Counted from the first letter of the stretch, positions 14,403 through 23,061 are shown. The stretch is DNA of 42,253 bases from an uncultured Ruminococcus sp. (GCA_946494335.1 CAMMBV010000033.1:1-42253); one strand, 5' to 3'. Numbers and translations: made by a program. Notes: generated by a model from the sequence alone, not told the origin.

Positions 14403-15106
14403 AAGCGCTCCTTTCCTTTGGCGTTCTTCCTGTTTCCTCTCAGTTTCCTCAGTCCTTTGGAAAGGTAGTGGGCAAGGAATACCCAAAGCCCCATCAGGCT
14501 GATGTAATCCAGATAGAAGGACCAAATGGGTTCCCCATAATCCAAAAAGACAAATTCTGACTGCAGGAACAAATACGTGGGGAAATCCCGGTCTATAAAT
14601 ACAAAAGCGCCGTAAGCTGCAATCAGCAGGCCAATCAGAAACAGGAGCAAGCTGCGGAGTTTCAGGGGGGCGGCCTTACCAGTTCTTTTCCTTGCCATGC
14701 CTAAAAACATATTCCAGTGCAGCCCCAGATGAACGCTTATCAGAATATAGCCCCAATAGGCGCCCAGGATATGCAGTCTCCTGGCCAGTGCCATTCCTCC
14801 GTCAATGGGCAAAAACGCAAATACATGACGGGACATCACAATGCCGCTGTACATCTGTGCCAGCATCGCGATCAGGAGCAGCATATCCACGCAGATTTGA
14901 AATACCCGCATAAGCGTATACCTGCCCTTGAACAGGCTTTTGTACCAGCCTCGGTTTAAAATGTGATGTGCAAGAAACAAAACGAGCATTCCGGCTCCAG
15001 CCCATTCGTGGGCGGCTTCACCCCAAAGCTGGTAACCCATCAAAAACAACAGGGCCAGCGTCATCAGCACATCTACGATGATTTTTATGATGGCGGTTGG
15101 CTTCAT
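14399..15106 (-). CDS. DUF4405-type membrane protein, cytochrome-b-like
   Basis: A 235-residue membrane protein with about five or six transmembrane helices and paired histidines suited to haem b: HEW and LFLAHHILNR in the second helix, then RRLHILGAYW and SVHLGLHWNMF in the fourth. DUF4405 proteins are recognised components of extracytosolic flavinylated electron-transfer systems, passing electrons across the membrane. No FMN-binding (flavinylated) protein or ApbE is visible here, but the next gene is an exported DUF362 lipoprotein overlapping by 4 bp. AGGAGG precedes the ATG. Quinol or haem chemistry is inferred, not shown. Confidence 0.85.
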   Translation of the reverse strand: MKPTAIIKIIVDVLMTLALLFLMGYQLWGEAAHEWAGAGMLVLFLAHHILNRGWYKSLFKGRYTLMRVFQICVDMLLLIAMLAQMYSGIVMSRHVFAFLPIDGGMALARRLHILGAYWGYILISVHLGLHWNMFLGMARKRTGKAAPLKLRSLLLFLIGLLIAAYGAFVFIDRDFPTYLFLQSEFVFLDYGEPIWSFYLDYISLMGLWVFLAHYLSKGLRKLRGNRKNAKGKERL

Positions 15107-15152
15107 CTGTCTAACCTCCTATCTGTCTTCCAACAAATTTTATCCGTTCTCC

Positions 15153-15893
15153 TTACGGTAAACGGTTATACTCTTCTTCAGAAACAGCCTCCAGCCATTC
15201 ATTAGCAGCATTTTCTCCCGGAACCTCTACCGCCAGATGAGTGAACCAGCTGTCCTTTACCGCACCGTGCCAGTGCTTAACACCTGCGGGAATCACCACA
15301 GCATCGCCGGGATGGAGTTCCCGGGCTTCTTTACCCCATTCCTGATACCAGCCCCGGCCTTCGGTGCAGAGCAGGATCTGCCCGCCGTTTTTGTCGGCCT
15401 TGTGAATATGCCAGTTGTTGCGGCACCCCGGCTCAAAAGTCACGTTGGCGATGGGAACTCCCGATGTGGTAAGCATTTTCAGGTAGCTCTGCCCAACAAA
15501 ATACTGGGCAAAGGCGTCGTTGGGCGATCCAAGCCCAAATAAACCGCCACGGGATTCCTCTTCATTTTCTGCTTCTTTCCAGACCTCCTTCGCCATGCGG
15601 AAGGCCGCCCATCCTTTGGGCCATCCGGCATAGAACGCCGCATGAGTCAGGATTTCCGCAATTTCCTCTCTGGTGATCCCATTCTTTTTAGCTGTTTCCA
15701 AGTGGTACTGGAAAGACGAATCCACAAGCCCCTGGGACATCAGCGCCACCACGGTGACAAGGGAACGATCCCTCAGAGAAAGCTTATCCTCCCGGCTCCA
15801 TACCTCGCCAAACAATACATCGTCGTTCAGCTCTGCAAACTTGGGGGCAAATTCCCCTAAATCCCTACGTCCTGCTGTCTGTTTTACTGCCAT
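15153..15893 (-). CDS. Carboxymuconolactone decarboxylase-like / cupin fusion protein
   Basis: A 246-residue protein in two domains. Residues 1 to about 110 are CMD/AhpD-like (FAELNDDVLFGEVWSRED, RDRSLVTVVALMSQG, EEIAEILTHAAFYAGWP). They lack the peroxidase CxxC of AhpD; His and Glu positions fit the decarboxylase-like branch. Residues from about 140 form a cupin barrel (FEPGCRNNWHIHKADKNGGQ, LHPGDAVVIPAGVKHWHGAV) with metal ligands His-X-His, Glu/Gln and His. Such fusions sit in gut redox and aromatic-compound loci but have no settled reaction. AGGAGG precedes the ATG. It is upstream of the DUF4405 gene by 46 bp. Confidence 0.88.
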   Translation of the reverse strand: MAVKQTAGRRDLGEFAPKFAELNDDVLFGEVWSREDKLSLRDRSLVTVVALMSQGLVDSSFQYHLETAKKNGITREEIAEILTHAAFYAGWPKGWAAFRMAKEVWKEAENEEESRGGLFGLGSPNDAFAQYFVGQSYLKMLTTSGVPIANVTFEPGCRNNWHIHKADKNGGQILLCTEGRGWYQEWGKEARELHPGDAVVIPAGVKHWHGAVKDSWFTHLAVEVPGENAANEWLEAVSEEEYNRLP

Positions 15894-16015
15894 TTTTCAT
15901 TCCTCCTACTCAATCATATTGAACTTTAATTTTTGAACGGTCTGTGTACAGTTCCCAGTATTTCTCCGCAATCTTACTTTAGGGCGATATGTTTCTCCTC
16001 CATTTTAATCAAGAA

Positions 16016-16049
16016 GGGGAGAAGCGGGTAAAAGCAGCCGCTTCTCCCC
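16016..16049 (-). terminator. Strong hairpin after the aldo/keto reductase gene
   Basis: GGGGAGAAGCGG (16016-16027) and CCGCTTCTCCCC (16038-16049) form a perfect 12-bp stem with a 10-nt loop, 8 bp past the AKR stop. On the minus strand the following run (TTCTTGATT) is only weakly U-rich. It is probably a terminator separating the AKR from the CMD-cupin gene. Confidence 0.65.
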
Positions 16050-16057
16050 AAGCAAAA

Positions 16058-17011
16058 TCATACCATGGGATTTTCCCAGGAACCTCTCGTGTCTACATTT
16101 GCCTCTTTCGCCAGTGTTTCCAGCTGCTCCATTTCCTCTGCGCTCAGTATAACCTGAGCTGCTTTTGCGGCATCCTCCACATGAGAAGGCTTCGTCACAC
16201 CGATGATAGGCCGGGTTCCTTTGGCAATCGCCCAGGCAATGGCTGCCTGCGCAACAGTTGCGCCATGTTTTTCTCCCATAGAACGCATAGCATCCGTCAG
16301 CTTCTCCAGCTGCGGCAGGATCGGATTATAGGTATCACCCCGCTGGCTGCCCTCCGGGAGAGGATTCTTTGTGTTGTATTTGCCGCTGAGCGCTCCCTGC
16401 TCCAGCACCATATAGGCATAGAAGTCGATTCCGTTTTCTTTGCAGTAACCCAGAATTCCAGCGTCCTCGGAAGAACAGTACAGCAGGCTGTAATGGTTCT
16501 GGACGGCGGAAATGTGAACGCCCTCCTTGCTGAGGATTTCTTCCGCTCGTTTGATCTGCACCAGATTGTGGTTGGAAACGCCCACCTGCTTTACCTTGCC
16601 GCTTTTGACCAGGGAAATCAGCCCCGGTGTCCAGCGCTCTACATCAGCGGGATTGTGAATCCAGTAGATGTCAATATAGTCCGTACCCAGGCGCTCCATG
16701 CTGGCGTCGCACAGTTCCTCCACCGGATCTGCGCCATCTCCCGCAATCTGTGGGGTGAATTTCGTAGAAAGGATTACATCCTCGCGGGGATAGGTCTTGG
16801 CAAAAGCGCCCAGGATATCTTCGGATGCGCCCATGCCATATACGGTGGCGGTGTCCCAAAGGTTCAGTCCCTCTTTCATCGCCGTATCAAATACCGCTTT
16901 CAGATCGGCTTCTCCCAGATGGTTGCCAAATACCTGATCACCGCCTACAGCGCCAACGCCCCAGGACCAGGTGCCGAGTGCAATTTTCGGGAATTTCTTT
17001 TCGTTTTCCAT
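16058..17011 (-). CDS. Aldo/keto reductase
   Basis: A 317-residue single-domain AKR starting MENEKKFPKIALGTWSWGVG. Tetrad candidates are Asp53 and Tyr58 (LWDTATVYG), Lys84 (LSTKFTPQ) and His119 (YWIHNPAD). The cofactor segment PIIGVTKPSHVEDAAKAA is present at about residue 270. It belongs to the potassium-channel-beta/YajO-like group rather than the group at 9014. Substrate unknown. AAGGAG precedes the ATG. It follows the flavodoxin fragments and lipoprotein flavodoxin and is closed by the hairpin at 16016. Confidence 0.9.
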   Translation of the reverse strand: MENEKKFPKIALGTWSWGVGAVGGDQVFGNHLGEADLKAVFDTAMKEGLNLWDTATVYGMGASEDILGAFAKTYPREDVILSTKFTPQIAGDGADPVEELCDASMERLGTDYIDIYWIHNPADVERWTPGLISLVKSGKVKQVGVSNHNLVQIKRAEEILSKEGVHISAVQNHYSLLYCSSEDAGILGYCKENGIDFYAYMVLEQGALSGKYNTKNPLPEGSQRGDTYNPILPQLEKLTDAMRSMGEKHGATVAQAAIAWAIAKGTRPIIGVTKPSHVEDAAKAAQVILSAEEMEQLETLAKEANVDTRGSWENPMV

Positions 17012-17039
17012 GATAAAAGTCTCCTTTTCGTTTTTTTAT

Positions 17040-17219
17040 TCAGTTATTGGATATTTCATTGGCAGCCAGCCAGCTGCTCACATCATCGGGCATGCTGCTC
17101 CCGCCGGAACAGTGGATATCTAACGCTTCTCCCATAGCCGCATCCGGTGCCAGCTTTGCAATGGCCGTCAAACTCTGTCCGAAACGCCCGCCGCCGTGGC
17201 TGCAAAACGGGATGATGGT
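17040..17219 (-). pseudogene. Flavodoxin C-terminal fragment
   Basis: Sixty codons reading TIIPFCSHGGGRFGQSLTAI, then AKLAPDAAMGEALDIHCSGG and ending SWLAANEISNN, stop. This is the last third of a flavodoxin_4 domain (strand, glycine-rich FMN loop, C-terminal helix). It has no N-terminal part: at 17219/17220 it is joined out of frame to a short piece resembling a formylglycine-generating enzyme, which in turn abuts the complete lipoprotein flavodoxin. It is a different sequence from the 925-1161 fragment, so a second flavodoxin gene was lost here. Not expected to be functional. Confidence 0.75.
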
Positions 17220-17277
17220 TATCCATCACCGCCTCATATTCAGCCTGGGTCAGCTCGCAGGGACTGATATAGAAATT
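17220..17277 (-). pseudogene. Tiny fragment resembling a formylglycine-generating-enzyme (SUMF1/EgtB-like) domain
   Basis: In the frame one base off from the flavodoxin, codons read NFYISPCELTQAEYEAVMD. This strongly recalls the N-terminal F.I...EVTQ.EYE.VMG motif of FGE-sulfatase-like domains. Only about 19 codons remain, overlapping the last codons of the upstream flavodoxin, whose own tail SISVPAS comes from the same DNA. The call rests on one short motif. Confidence 0.45.
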
Positions 17278-17957
17278 CCGGCGAGCCATTCGGTCACAGC
17301 GGCAGCAGGATTGGCAGATTCAGAACTTCCCAAAGAAAGCCCTTCGGTTACGGTTGCATCCGGCTCCATACTTTCAATGGTACCGATGGTACCGGAAAAA
17401 CCGCTGCCGCCGGAGGTGACGAAAGGAGCAATGGTTTTGCCAGAGAAATCGTAATCATCCAGGAACGTGTAGAGGATCATCGGCATATCGCCCCACCAGT
17501 TGGGATACCCCAAGTACACCACGTCGTACTGCTCAAAATGATCGACCGTATCTGCAATGGCAGGCCGGGCGTCATTTGCCTGTTCGTCCTGCGCAATATC
17601 CAGCAGGGTATCGTAGTCATCGGTATAGGGTTCTGCGGGAACGATCTCAAAAACATCTGCGCCGGTCTGAGCATGGATTTCATTTGCCACTGACTCGGTA
17701 TTGCCAGACCAGGAAAAATACACTACCAATGAAGTGGAACCTGTTCCTGTTTCCGGCTGAGAGGATTCCTCGTCCTGCGGTACACTCTCGGTAGGAGCAG
17801 TGCTTTCAGAAGATGGCATATTTTCTTCGGGTGCGGCAGAGCTTTCCGGCCCGGAGGTCGCTTCCGGGGTACTGCTTTCCGTAGTGCCGCTGTTTCCACA
17901 GGCAGCGAGGGAAAATACCATTGTGAGTATCAACACAAGAGAAAGAATTTTTTTCAT
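17250..17957 (-). CDS. Lipoprotein flavodoxin
   Basis: A 235-residue protein with lipoprotein signal MKKILSLVLILTMVFSLAAC (lipobox LAAC), an acidic Ser/Thr/Glu/Pro linker to about residue 75, then a complete flavodoxin domain. The domain shows LVVYFSWSGNTESVANEIHA (FMN phosphate loop), NDARPAIADTV, VVYLGYPNWWGDMPMILYTF, DFSGKTIAPFVTSGGSGFSG and VTEWLAGI. It should be anchored outside the membrane, an unusual place for flavodoxin but common in gut Clostridia. Its final seven residues (SISVPAS) come from a downstream foreign fragment, so the natural C-terminus was altered, but the fold is whole. Its partner could be the DUF4405/DUF362 pair; that is inference. Confidence 0.9.
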   Translation of the reverse strand: MKKILSLVLILTMVFSLAACGNSGTTESSTPEATSGPESSAAPEENMPSSESTAPTESVPQDEESSQPETGTGSTSLVVYFSWSGNTESVANEIHAQTGADVFEIVPAEPYTDDYDTLLDIAQDEQANDARPAIADTVDHFEQYDVVYLGYPNWWGDMPMILYTFLDDYDFSGKTIAPFVTSGGSGFSGTIGTIESMEPDATVTEGLSLGSSESANPAAAVTEWLAGISISVPAS

Positions 17958-18078
17958 ACTAAGAATCTCCTTTCCGTTTTTTGCGCTGTTTGCAGCGCGA
18001 TCAAAGTATGCCCGAAGGGTGTTTCAGTTGTCCGGCTGCCGCAGGGCGGAATTGTTCCGCTTGCCGCCTGACCTTTTT

Positions 18079-18630
18079 CTATTGTTTTTCTTTACCCAGC
18101 GTCATGCACTTTGCGGCAGTTTCACCGGTTTTGAGATAAGTGTAACCGGGCATTTCAAACAGGATAGGTTTGAAAACGCCATAATCGATTTTCCCGGCTG
18201 CATTGAGGATACTTTCCTCTGCATAAGTGTGATCAATTTTCAGGATGAAATTGTCAAACCCTTTGGTTTCGTAGATGTCCTCCACCGTGCATTCCATGGA
18301 AAGCTTTGCCTCATCGATCAGCGGAGCGCTGTTTTGCCCGATGCTATAATCAAATACTTCGGATTTATCCGTCTTGCTGCCGCTGACGCAGCCCACATAA
18401 TCCGCTTTAGGGAGCAAAGCCTCATCCGCAATGTTCACAGACAACACCTGTGTATCACGAATACCCTGGTTGGTATAGTGAGGCTTTGCAAGGCTGACCA
18501 TAATGTGGTCATGCCCCATGATACCCACGTGGCCCACCAACACCCAGTTGGGCTTGCCGTTTACCATAGCACCCACCACCGTCAACGGCGTGGGATAAAG
18601 TGCCAATACACTGCCTAAATCTTTTTTCAT
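18079..18630 (-). CDS. Flavin reductase family protein
   Basis: A 183-residue protein of the flavin-reductase-like (split-barrel) family: ALYPTPLTVVGAMVNGKPNW, ISLAKPHYT-like binding loop (VSLAKPHYTNQGIRD), LSVNIADEALL and DYVGCVSGSKTDKSEVFDYS. Members bind FMN and reduce flavins or act as flavoprotein oxidoreductases. It lies downstream of merR at 18658-19017, from which it is separated by 27 bp, so the MerR probably controls it. It has a normal length and intact ends, and GGA precedes the ATG at 18630. A role supplying reduced flavin to the neighbouring flavoproteins is inferred. Confidence 0.88.
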   Translation of the reverse strand: MKKDLGSVLALYPTPLTVVGAMVNGKPNWVLVGHVGIMGHDHIMVSLAKPHYTNQGIRDTQVLSVNIADEALLPKADYVGCVSGSKTDKSEVFDYSIGQNSAPLIDEAKLSMECTVEDIYETKGFDNFILKIDHTYAEESILNAAGKIDYGVFKPILFEMPGYTYLKTGETAAKCMTLGKEKQ

Positions 18631-18657
18631 TTTTATATCCGTCCTTTCTGTAATCGC

Positions 18658-19017
18658 TTAATGTTGGAATCCTGGTATTTTGTCAATGTCAAAAATGATA
18701 TAATCCAGCTGGTCCAATGATTTTTGTTTGGAGTGAATATCCTCCAGCAATCTTTTTCGCTGCTTGCGTAAATAATGGAGCTTCTCTTCTTTTGTAATTG
18801 TACTTTGCATGAGCTTCTGCATAAACTTACGGAGCGTATCCATTTCAGCCCCAGCCTCCACTAATACATTGATGATTCCGATATAATCCACCAATTCATC
18901 ATTGTAATCGATGTTGCCGTCCGGCTGCTTATGACAGTCAAACAATCCCTGCGACTCATAAAACCGCAGTTTATTGAGAGGCACACCAAAACGTTCACTC
19001 ACCTGTTCCTTCGTCAT
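18658..19017 (-). CDS. MerR-family transcriptional regulator
   Basis: A 119-residue protein. The winged helix is at residues 1-65 (MTKEQVSERFGVPLNKLRFY, ESQGLFDCHKQPDGNIDYND) and a C-terminal dimerisation helix follows (KRKRLLEDIHSKQKSLDQLD). No metal-binding Cys pattern is present in the tail, so it probably senses something other than metal, or acts through the flavin reductase next to it. The ATG at 19017 has AGGAGGG seven bp upstream; the longer frame would cross the terminator hairpin. It starts the transcript of the flavin reductase and perhaps of the lipoprotein flavodoxin. Confidence 0.88.
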   Translation of the reverse strand: MTKEQVSERFGVPLNKLRFYESQGLFDCHKQPDGNIDYNDELVDYIGIINVLVEAGAEMDTLRKFMQKLMQSTITKEEKLHYLRKQRKRLLEDIHSKQKSLDQLDYIIFDIDKIPGFQH

Positions 19018-19030
19018 ATTTTCCCTCCTA

Positions 19031-19080
19031 TCAAAAAAGTGAGTGTGCCGAAAAAGCGTCCTGCTTTCTGGTACACTCAC
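19031..19080 (-). terminator. Rho-independent terminator between lysR and merR
   Basis: GTGAGTGTGCC (19039-19049) pairs with GGTACACTCAC (19070-19080), one mismatch, loop 20 nt. On the minus strand it is followed by TTTTTTGATAGG. It ends the lysR transcript (stop at 19130) just before merR. Confidence 0.8.
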
Positions 19081-19129
19081 ATTGTAAAATAAATGCTGTT
19101 ATCTGTAAAATACTTGATTTTGTTGACCG

Positions 19130-20005
19130 TCATGCTCTATAGGCATTTCTGACCAACTCAATAAATTTTTGTACCGCCTGATTCACTGGCTGATACTTTT
19201 TCCAAACCAGAACAGAAGTATTGCTGACCTCCGGGAAAAGCGGGCGAAACGTGAGACCGGGAAACGATTTTAACGCTCCTTTTATGGTAAAGGCATATCC
19301 CAAATGATGTTTCACCAGTAAAGCGGCATTATCAATCAGGTCATAGGTGCAAAACACGTTCAGTTTTTCCGTATCTCCGCCAAACCAGGCTTTGGCTTCC
19401 CTTTCCCCAATACGCCAGCTCACAATCAGGGGCAGAGAACGCAAATCCGCAGGGGTAATCACTTCTTTTTGCGACAGGGGATCGTCATCCGGCATAAGAA
19501 TTCCCCAGACTTCCTTCTGCGGCAGCCGCACGAAATCATATTTTTCCACTTCAACCGGCTCCATTAAAATCCCTACATCCAAGATGCCCTTATCTAATTG
19601 ATCCTTTATTACTGAAGCTGTTCCTGTACGTAATTCAAAACGCACCTGCGGATAGTTTTGTGCGTAAATTTCCATGATCTCCGGCAGATTTTCGGACACC
19701 GCGGCGCTTATCCCGCTTCCAATGGAGACCAGACCCATCAGTTCATCATCTCCATTCTGAAAATCCTGTTGGATTTTATCCGCAAGGGAAACAAGTTCCT
19801 CCGCCCGGCGGCGCAGCAGCATACCGGATTCTGTCAAAGAAATTTTACGGTTTGTCCGTTCAAATAACTTGGTATTTAATTCCTCTTCCAGTTCCGCCAT
19901 CTGCCGACTAAGCGTTGGCTGAGTAATATGTAGAATGTCCGCCGCGCGGGTAATATTTTCTTCACGGGCAACCGTTAAGTAATATCTAAGCACGCGAAGC
20001 TCCAT
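19130..20005 (-). CDS. LysR-family transcriptional regulator
   Basis: A 291-residue protein. The winged helix is at residues 1-60 (LRVLRYYLTVAREENITRAA, HITQPTLSRQMAELEEEL) and the effector-binding domain begins at about 88 (GLVSIGSGISAAVSENLPEI). It is a close relative of the LysR at 9955-10881: the same REENIT, TQPTLSRQ and LFERTN blocks. The two redox loci thus carry paralogous regulators, as expected if one locus came by horizontal duplication of the other. GGGAGG precedes the ATG. It is terminated before merR, so its targets are inferred from proximity only. Confidence 0.9.
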   Translation of the reverse strand: MELRVLRYYLTVAREENITRAADILHITQPTLSRQMAELEEELNTKLFERTNRKISLTESGMLLRRRAEELVSLADKIQQDFQNGDDELMGLVSIGSGISAAVSENLPEIMEIYAQNYPQVRFELRTGTASVIKDQLDKGILDVGILMEPVEVEKYDFVRLPQKEVWGILMPDDDPLSQKEVITPADLRSLPLIVSWRIGEREAKAWFGGDTEKLNVFCTYDLIDNAALLVKHHLGYAFTIKGALKSFPGLTFRPLFPEVSNTSVLVWKKYQPVNQAVQKFIELVRNAYRA

Positions 20006-20065
20006 CTTAATCTCCTCCCTTTGGTATAATAGTTACAAAAATTTAAGGAGGGCCTCTTCACGATC

Positions 20066-20094
20066 GGATAGGGGAAGGAAATCTTCCCCTATCC
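20066..20094. terminator. Perfect hairpin between copA and lysR
   Basis: GGATAGGGGAAG (20066-20077) and CTTCCCCTATCC (20083-20094), a 12-bp stem with a 5-nt loop, 52 bp past the copA stop. No U-tract follows on either strand, so termination is probable rather than certain. Confidence 0.55.
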
Positions 20095-20145
20095 ACCGCG
20101 ATACTACGGCATTCTCACAGCAAAGCTGTTCACTGTCCGTTGCCC

Positions 20146-22689
20146 TTAACCTTCGATGCCGGTTACCGGATAGTCCTGATCTTCCACTGCCTTTTTCAGC
20201 ACGTCATCGGCTACGTTTTCTGCCAGAGTCACAACCGCTGTGCCTTTTTCATGGCTTACCTGAGCTTCTTTTACACCCGGTACGCCTTCCAGCGCTTTCT
20301 TTACTCTGGCCTCGCAGTGTCCGCACATCATTCCTTCGATTTTCATGGTTTTTGTCATGTCTTTTTCCTCCTGTTTTTCATTTTTTATGTTTACACTATG
20401 GTTTCCTTTTTTCTTTCTGTCTCTGGACGCATCATGCATCCGAAACAGATTCAGGCGCAGCGCGTTCATCACCACGCAGAAGCTGGACAGACTCATGGCG
20501 GCCGCGCCGAACATTGGGTTCAGCTTCCAGCCAAGCAGAGGATACCATACTCCCGCCGCCAGAGGGATTCCGATTACGTTGTAGAAAAATGCCCAGAAAA
20601 GATTTTCATGGATATTTCTTAAGGTGGCCCGGCTCATGCGGATGGCTGCCGGCACGTCGCTTAGACGGCTCTTCATCAGTACCACATCGGCGGCGTCAAT
20701 GGCAATATCCGTACCGGCTCCGATGGCGATTCCCATATCCGCTCTGGTAAGGGCCGGCGCATCGTTGATGCCATCTCCCACCATAGCCACTTTTCCTTTT
20801 TCTTTCAGACGGCGGATTACATTTTCTTTGCCGTCCGGCAGCACGCCGGCGATGACTTCATCCACGCCCGCCTGTTCCCCAATGGCTTTTGCGGTACGTT
20901 CGTTGTCTCCCGTCAGCATAACCACATGAATTCCCATATTCTGCAGCTCTTTCACCGCCCTGGGACTGTCTTCCTTGATCACATCCGCCACGGCGATGAT
21001 GCCTGCCAGCTTGCCGTCCCGGGCAAAAAACAGCGGCGTCTTTCCTTCTTCTGCCAAAAAGCGGGCCTTTTCTTCCATCTCCTGGGAAATGCCTGCATTT
21101 TCCCCCATAAAGTTCCGGTTTCCTCCGGTCAGAACTGCTCCCTCTAATACTCCGGTCAGACCGTTTCCGGGAACCGCCCGAAAATCAGTGACTTCCGGCT
21201 GTCCTTTTGCCATATCCCGTTTCTCGGCCAGGGAAAGAATCGCCCGGGCCAGGGGATGCTCACTTTTTCTTTCCAGGGCATAGGCCATGGACAAAAGATC
21301 CTCTTCACTGACGCCGGATGCCGGGATAATATCCGTAACCTCCGGTTCTCCGCTGGTGATGGTTCCCGTCTTGTCAAGGGCCACAATGTCCATTTTCCCT
21401 GTCTCTTCCAGCGATACCGCCGTCTTGAACAGAATGCCGTTTTTCGCACCCATGCCGTTTCCTACCATGATGGCCACAGGAGTGGCAAGTCCCAGTGCGC
21501 AGGGGCAGCTGATTACCAGCACGGAAATGCCTCTGGCCAGCGCAAAGCCGATGCTCTGTCCTGCGATCAGCCAAACAAGGATGGTGACCGCTGCGATGGA
21601 AATAACCGCCGGCACGAAGATGCCGGATACTTTGTCAGCCACTTTCGCGATGGGCGCCTTTGTGGCGGCCGCGTCGCTGACCATCTGGATGATCCGGGAA
21701 AGGGTGGTATCTTCCCCTACGCGGACGGCCTCGCATTTGATGAAGCCGGACTGATTTACCGTAGCCGCCGATACCTGATCTCCCGGTTCTTTATCGACGG
21801 GTATGCTTTCTCCTGTCAGAGCGGATTCATTGACGGCGCTGCTTCCTTCCAGCACAATACCGTCCACCGGTATATTCTCACCGGGACGCACCACAAAAAT
21901 ATCTTTCATACGCACCTGGTCGATGGAAACCTCCATCTCCACGCCGCCGCGGATTACGGTGGCCGTTTTGGGCGCCAGCTTCATCAGACTTTTCAGGGCG
22001 TCCGTTGTCCTTCCCTTGGAACGGGCCTCCAGCATTTTTCCAACAGTAATCAATGTTAAGATCATGGCGGCCGATTCAAAATAAAATTCATGCATGTAGG
22101 CCATGACGCCCGCCATATCCCCGTTCATCTGGGATGCGGTCATGGCCAGCAGGGCGTAGACGCTGTAGCCAAAAGAAGCTCCTGCTCCCAGCGCCACCAG
22201 GGTATCCATATTGGGCGCTCTGTGAATCAGCCCCCGGAAACCGCTGATGAAAAATTTCTGATTAATAATCATGACAATCACGGTCAGCAAAAGCTGCAGG
22301 ATTCCCAGCGCCACATGATTTACAGCCAGCGCCTGGGGCAGCGGCCAGTTCCACATCATGTGCCCCATGGAAAGATACATCAAGGGAATCAAAAAGCATA
22401 AAGATGCAATCAGTCTTTTTTTCAGCGCCGGAGTCTCCTTATCCTGCAGAAGGCTTTCTTCTTCCGCCCGGCTTTTGGCGGCTGTCCCGGCCCCTCGAAC
22501 CGATGCATGGTATCCGGCCTGCTCCACCGCCGCGATAATAGCTTCCGGCGCCGCCGTCCCTTCCACTCCCATGGAATTTGTCAGAAGACTCACGGAGCAG
22601 GAATCCACGCCCGGAACGTGGGATACGGCCTTTTCCACTCTGGCGCTGCAGGCCGCGCAGCTCATGCCTGTTACTGTATATTGTTCCAT
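20146..22689 (-). CDS. copA: Copper-exporting P1B-type ATPase with N-terminal and C-terminal HMA domains
   Basis: An 847-residue protein. The N-terminal metal-binding domain has [15 protein letters not shown] (CxxC). The membrane core has the copper-type motif [11 protein letters not shown], the phosphorylation site [13 protein letters not shown] and GDGINDAP. It expels Cu(I). After the last transmembrane helix ([12 protein letters not shown]) comes a charged linker and a complete second HMA domain ([20 protein letters not shown]) equivalent to the chaperone CopZ. An AGGAGG and ATG lie inside the linker, so CopZ may also be made alone. It is the third gene of the csoR operon; its ATG abuts the upstream stop codon. 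Confidence 0.95.
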   Translation of the reverse strand: MEQYTVTGMSCAACSARVEKAVSHVPGVDSCSVSLLTNSMGVEGTAAPEAIIAAVEQAGYHASVRGAGTAAKSRAEEESLLQDKETPALKKRLIASLCFLIPLMYLSMGHMMWNWPLPQALAVNHVALGILQLLLTVIVMIINQKFFISGFRGLIHRAPNMDTLVALGAGASFGYSVYALLAMTASQMNGDMAGVMAYMHEFYFESAAMILTLITVGKMLEARSKGRTTDALKSLMKLAPKTATVIRGGVEMEVSIDQVRMKDIFVVRPGENIPVDGIVLEGSSAVNESALTGESIPVDKEPGDQVSAATVNQSGFIKCEAVRVGEDTTLSRIIQMVSDAAATKAPIAKVADKVSGIFVPAVISIAAVTILVWLIAGQSIGFALARGISVLVISCPCALGLATPVAIMVGNGMGAKNGILFKTAVSLEETGKMDIVALDKTGTITSGEPEVTDIIPASGVSEEDLLSMAYALERKSEHPLARAILSLAEKRDMAKGQPEVTDFRAVPGNGLTGVLEGAVLTGGNRNFMGENAGISQEMEEKARFLAEEGKTPLFFARDGKLAGIIAVADVIKEDSPRAVKELQNMGIHVVMLTGDNERTAKAIGEQAGVDEVIAGVLPDGKENVIRRLKEKGKVAMVGDGINDAPALTRADMGIAIGAGTDIAIDAADVVLMKSRLSDVPAAIRMSRATLRNIHENLFWAFFYNVIGIPLAAGVWYPLLGWKLNPMFGAAAMSLSSFCVVMNALRLNLFRMHDASRDRKKKGNHSVNIKNEKQEEKDMTKTMKIEGMMCGHCEARVKKALEGVPGVKEAQVSHEKGTAVVTLAENVADDVLKKAVEDQDYPVTGIEG
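20356..20372 (-). promoter_or_regulatory. Internal ribosome binding site and start inside copA
   Basis: On the minus strand AGGAGG (20372-20367), an 8-nt spacer, then ATG at 20358, in frame with the CopZ-like domain. Starting here gives a 70-residue protein, [15 protein letters not shown] onward, of normal free-CopZ length. Confidence 0.6.
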
Positions 22690-23061
22690 TTAACCATTTC
22701 TCCTTTCTGCGATACTGGTCACTTTATAATCCATGCCATCCACCGCCTTTTTCAAAATTTCATCGTCCACCGGCCGGTCCAGGTCAACCAGGGCCGTTTT
22801 TTTCCTCCAGTTTACTTTCGCAGACACACCCTCAAGAGCGTTCAGCCGGTTTTCCACTGCGTTTTTACAGTTATCACAGTGCATGCCCTCAATGGTCATA
22901 ACTTTCCGGTACAGCACGGGGCCCTGAAGCTTTTTCTTTTTCGGCTTCGCCGTACCGCCGCCCGTACAGCAGCCGCCCTGTCCCTTTGCATGGCGAAACG
23001 CCCGCTGTGCCGCTGCAAGTATTATGATTACCAGAATTATTATAATAATAACATTGCCCAT
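22690..23061 (-). CDS. Membrane-anchored heavy-metal-associated (HMA) domain protein
   Basis: A 123-residue protein. Residues 2-18 (GNVIIIIILVIIILAAAQ) form a single N-terminal membrane anchor. Then come a Cys-rich, basic stretch (KGQGGCCTGGGTAKPKKKK) and an HMA domain with the metal site MHCDNC (MTIEGMHCDNCKNAVENRLN). It is probably a tethered Cu(I) chaperone that hands copper to CopA, whose gene starts right at its stop codon. The CC pair in the linker could give another copper site; that is inference. The gene stands 10 bp after csoR and shares its promoter. Related small proteins are frequent in Lachnospiraceae copper operons. Confidence 0.87.
   Translation of the reverse strand: MGNVIIIIILVIIILAAAQRAFRHAKGQGGCCTGGGTAKPKKKKLQGPVLYRKVMTIEGMHCDNCKNAVENRLNALEGVSAKVNWRKKTALVDLDRPVDDEILKKAVDGMDYKVTSIAERRNG

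Noticed and set aside
20338-20380. Programmed frameshift in copA to make CopZ
   Set aside because: The CopZ-like domain is in the same frame as the ATPase, so no shift is needed; an internal start is the simpler possibility.
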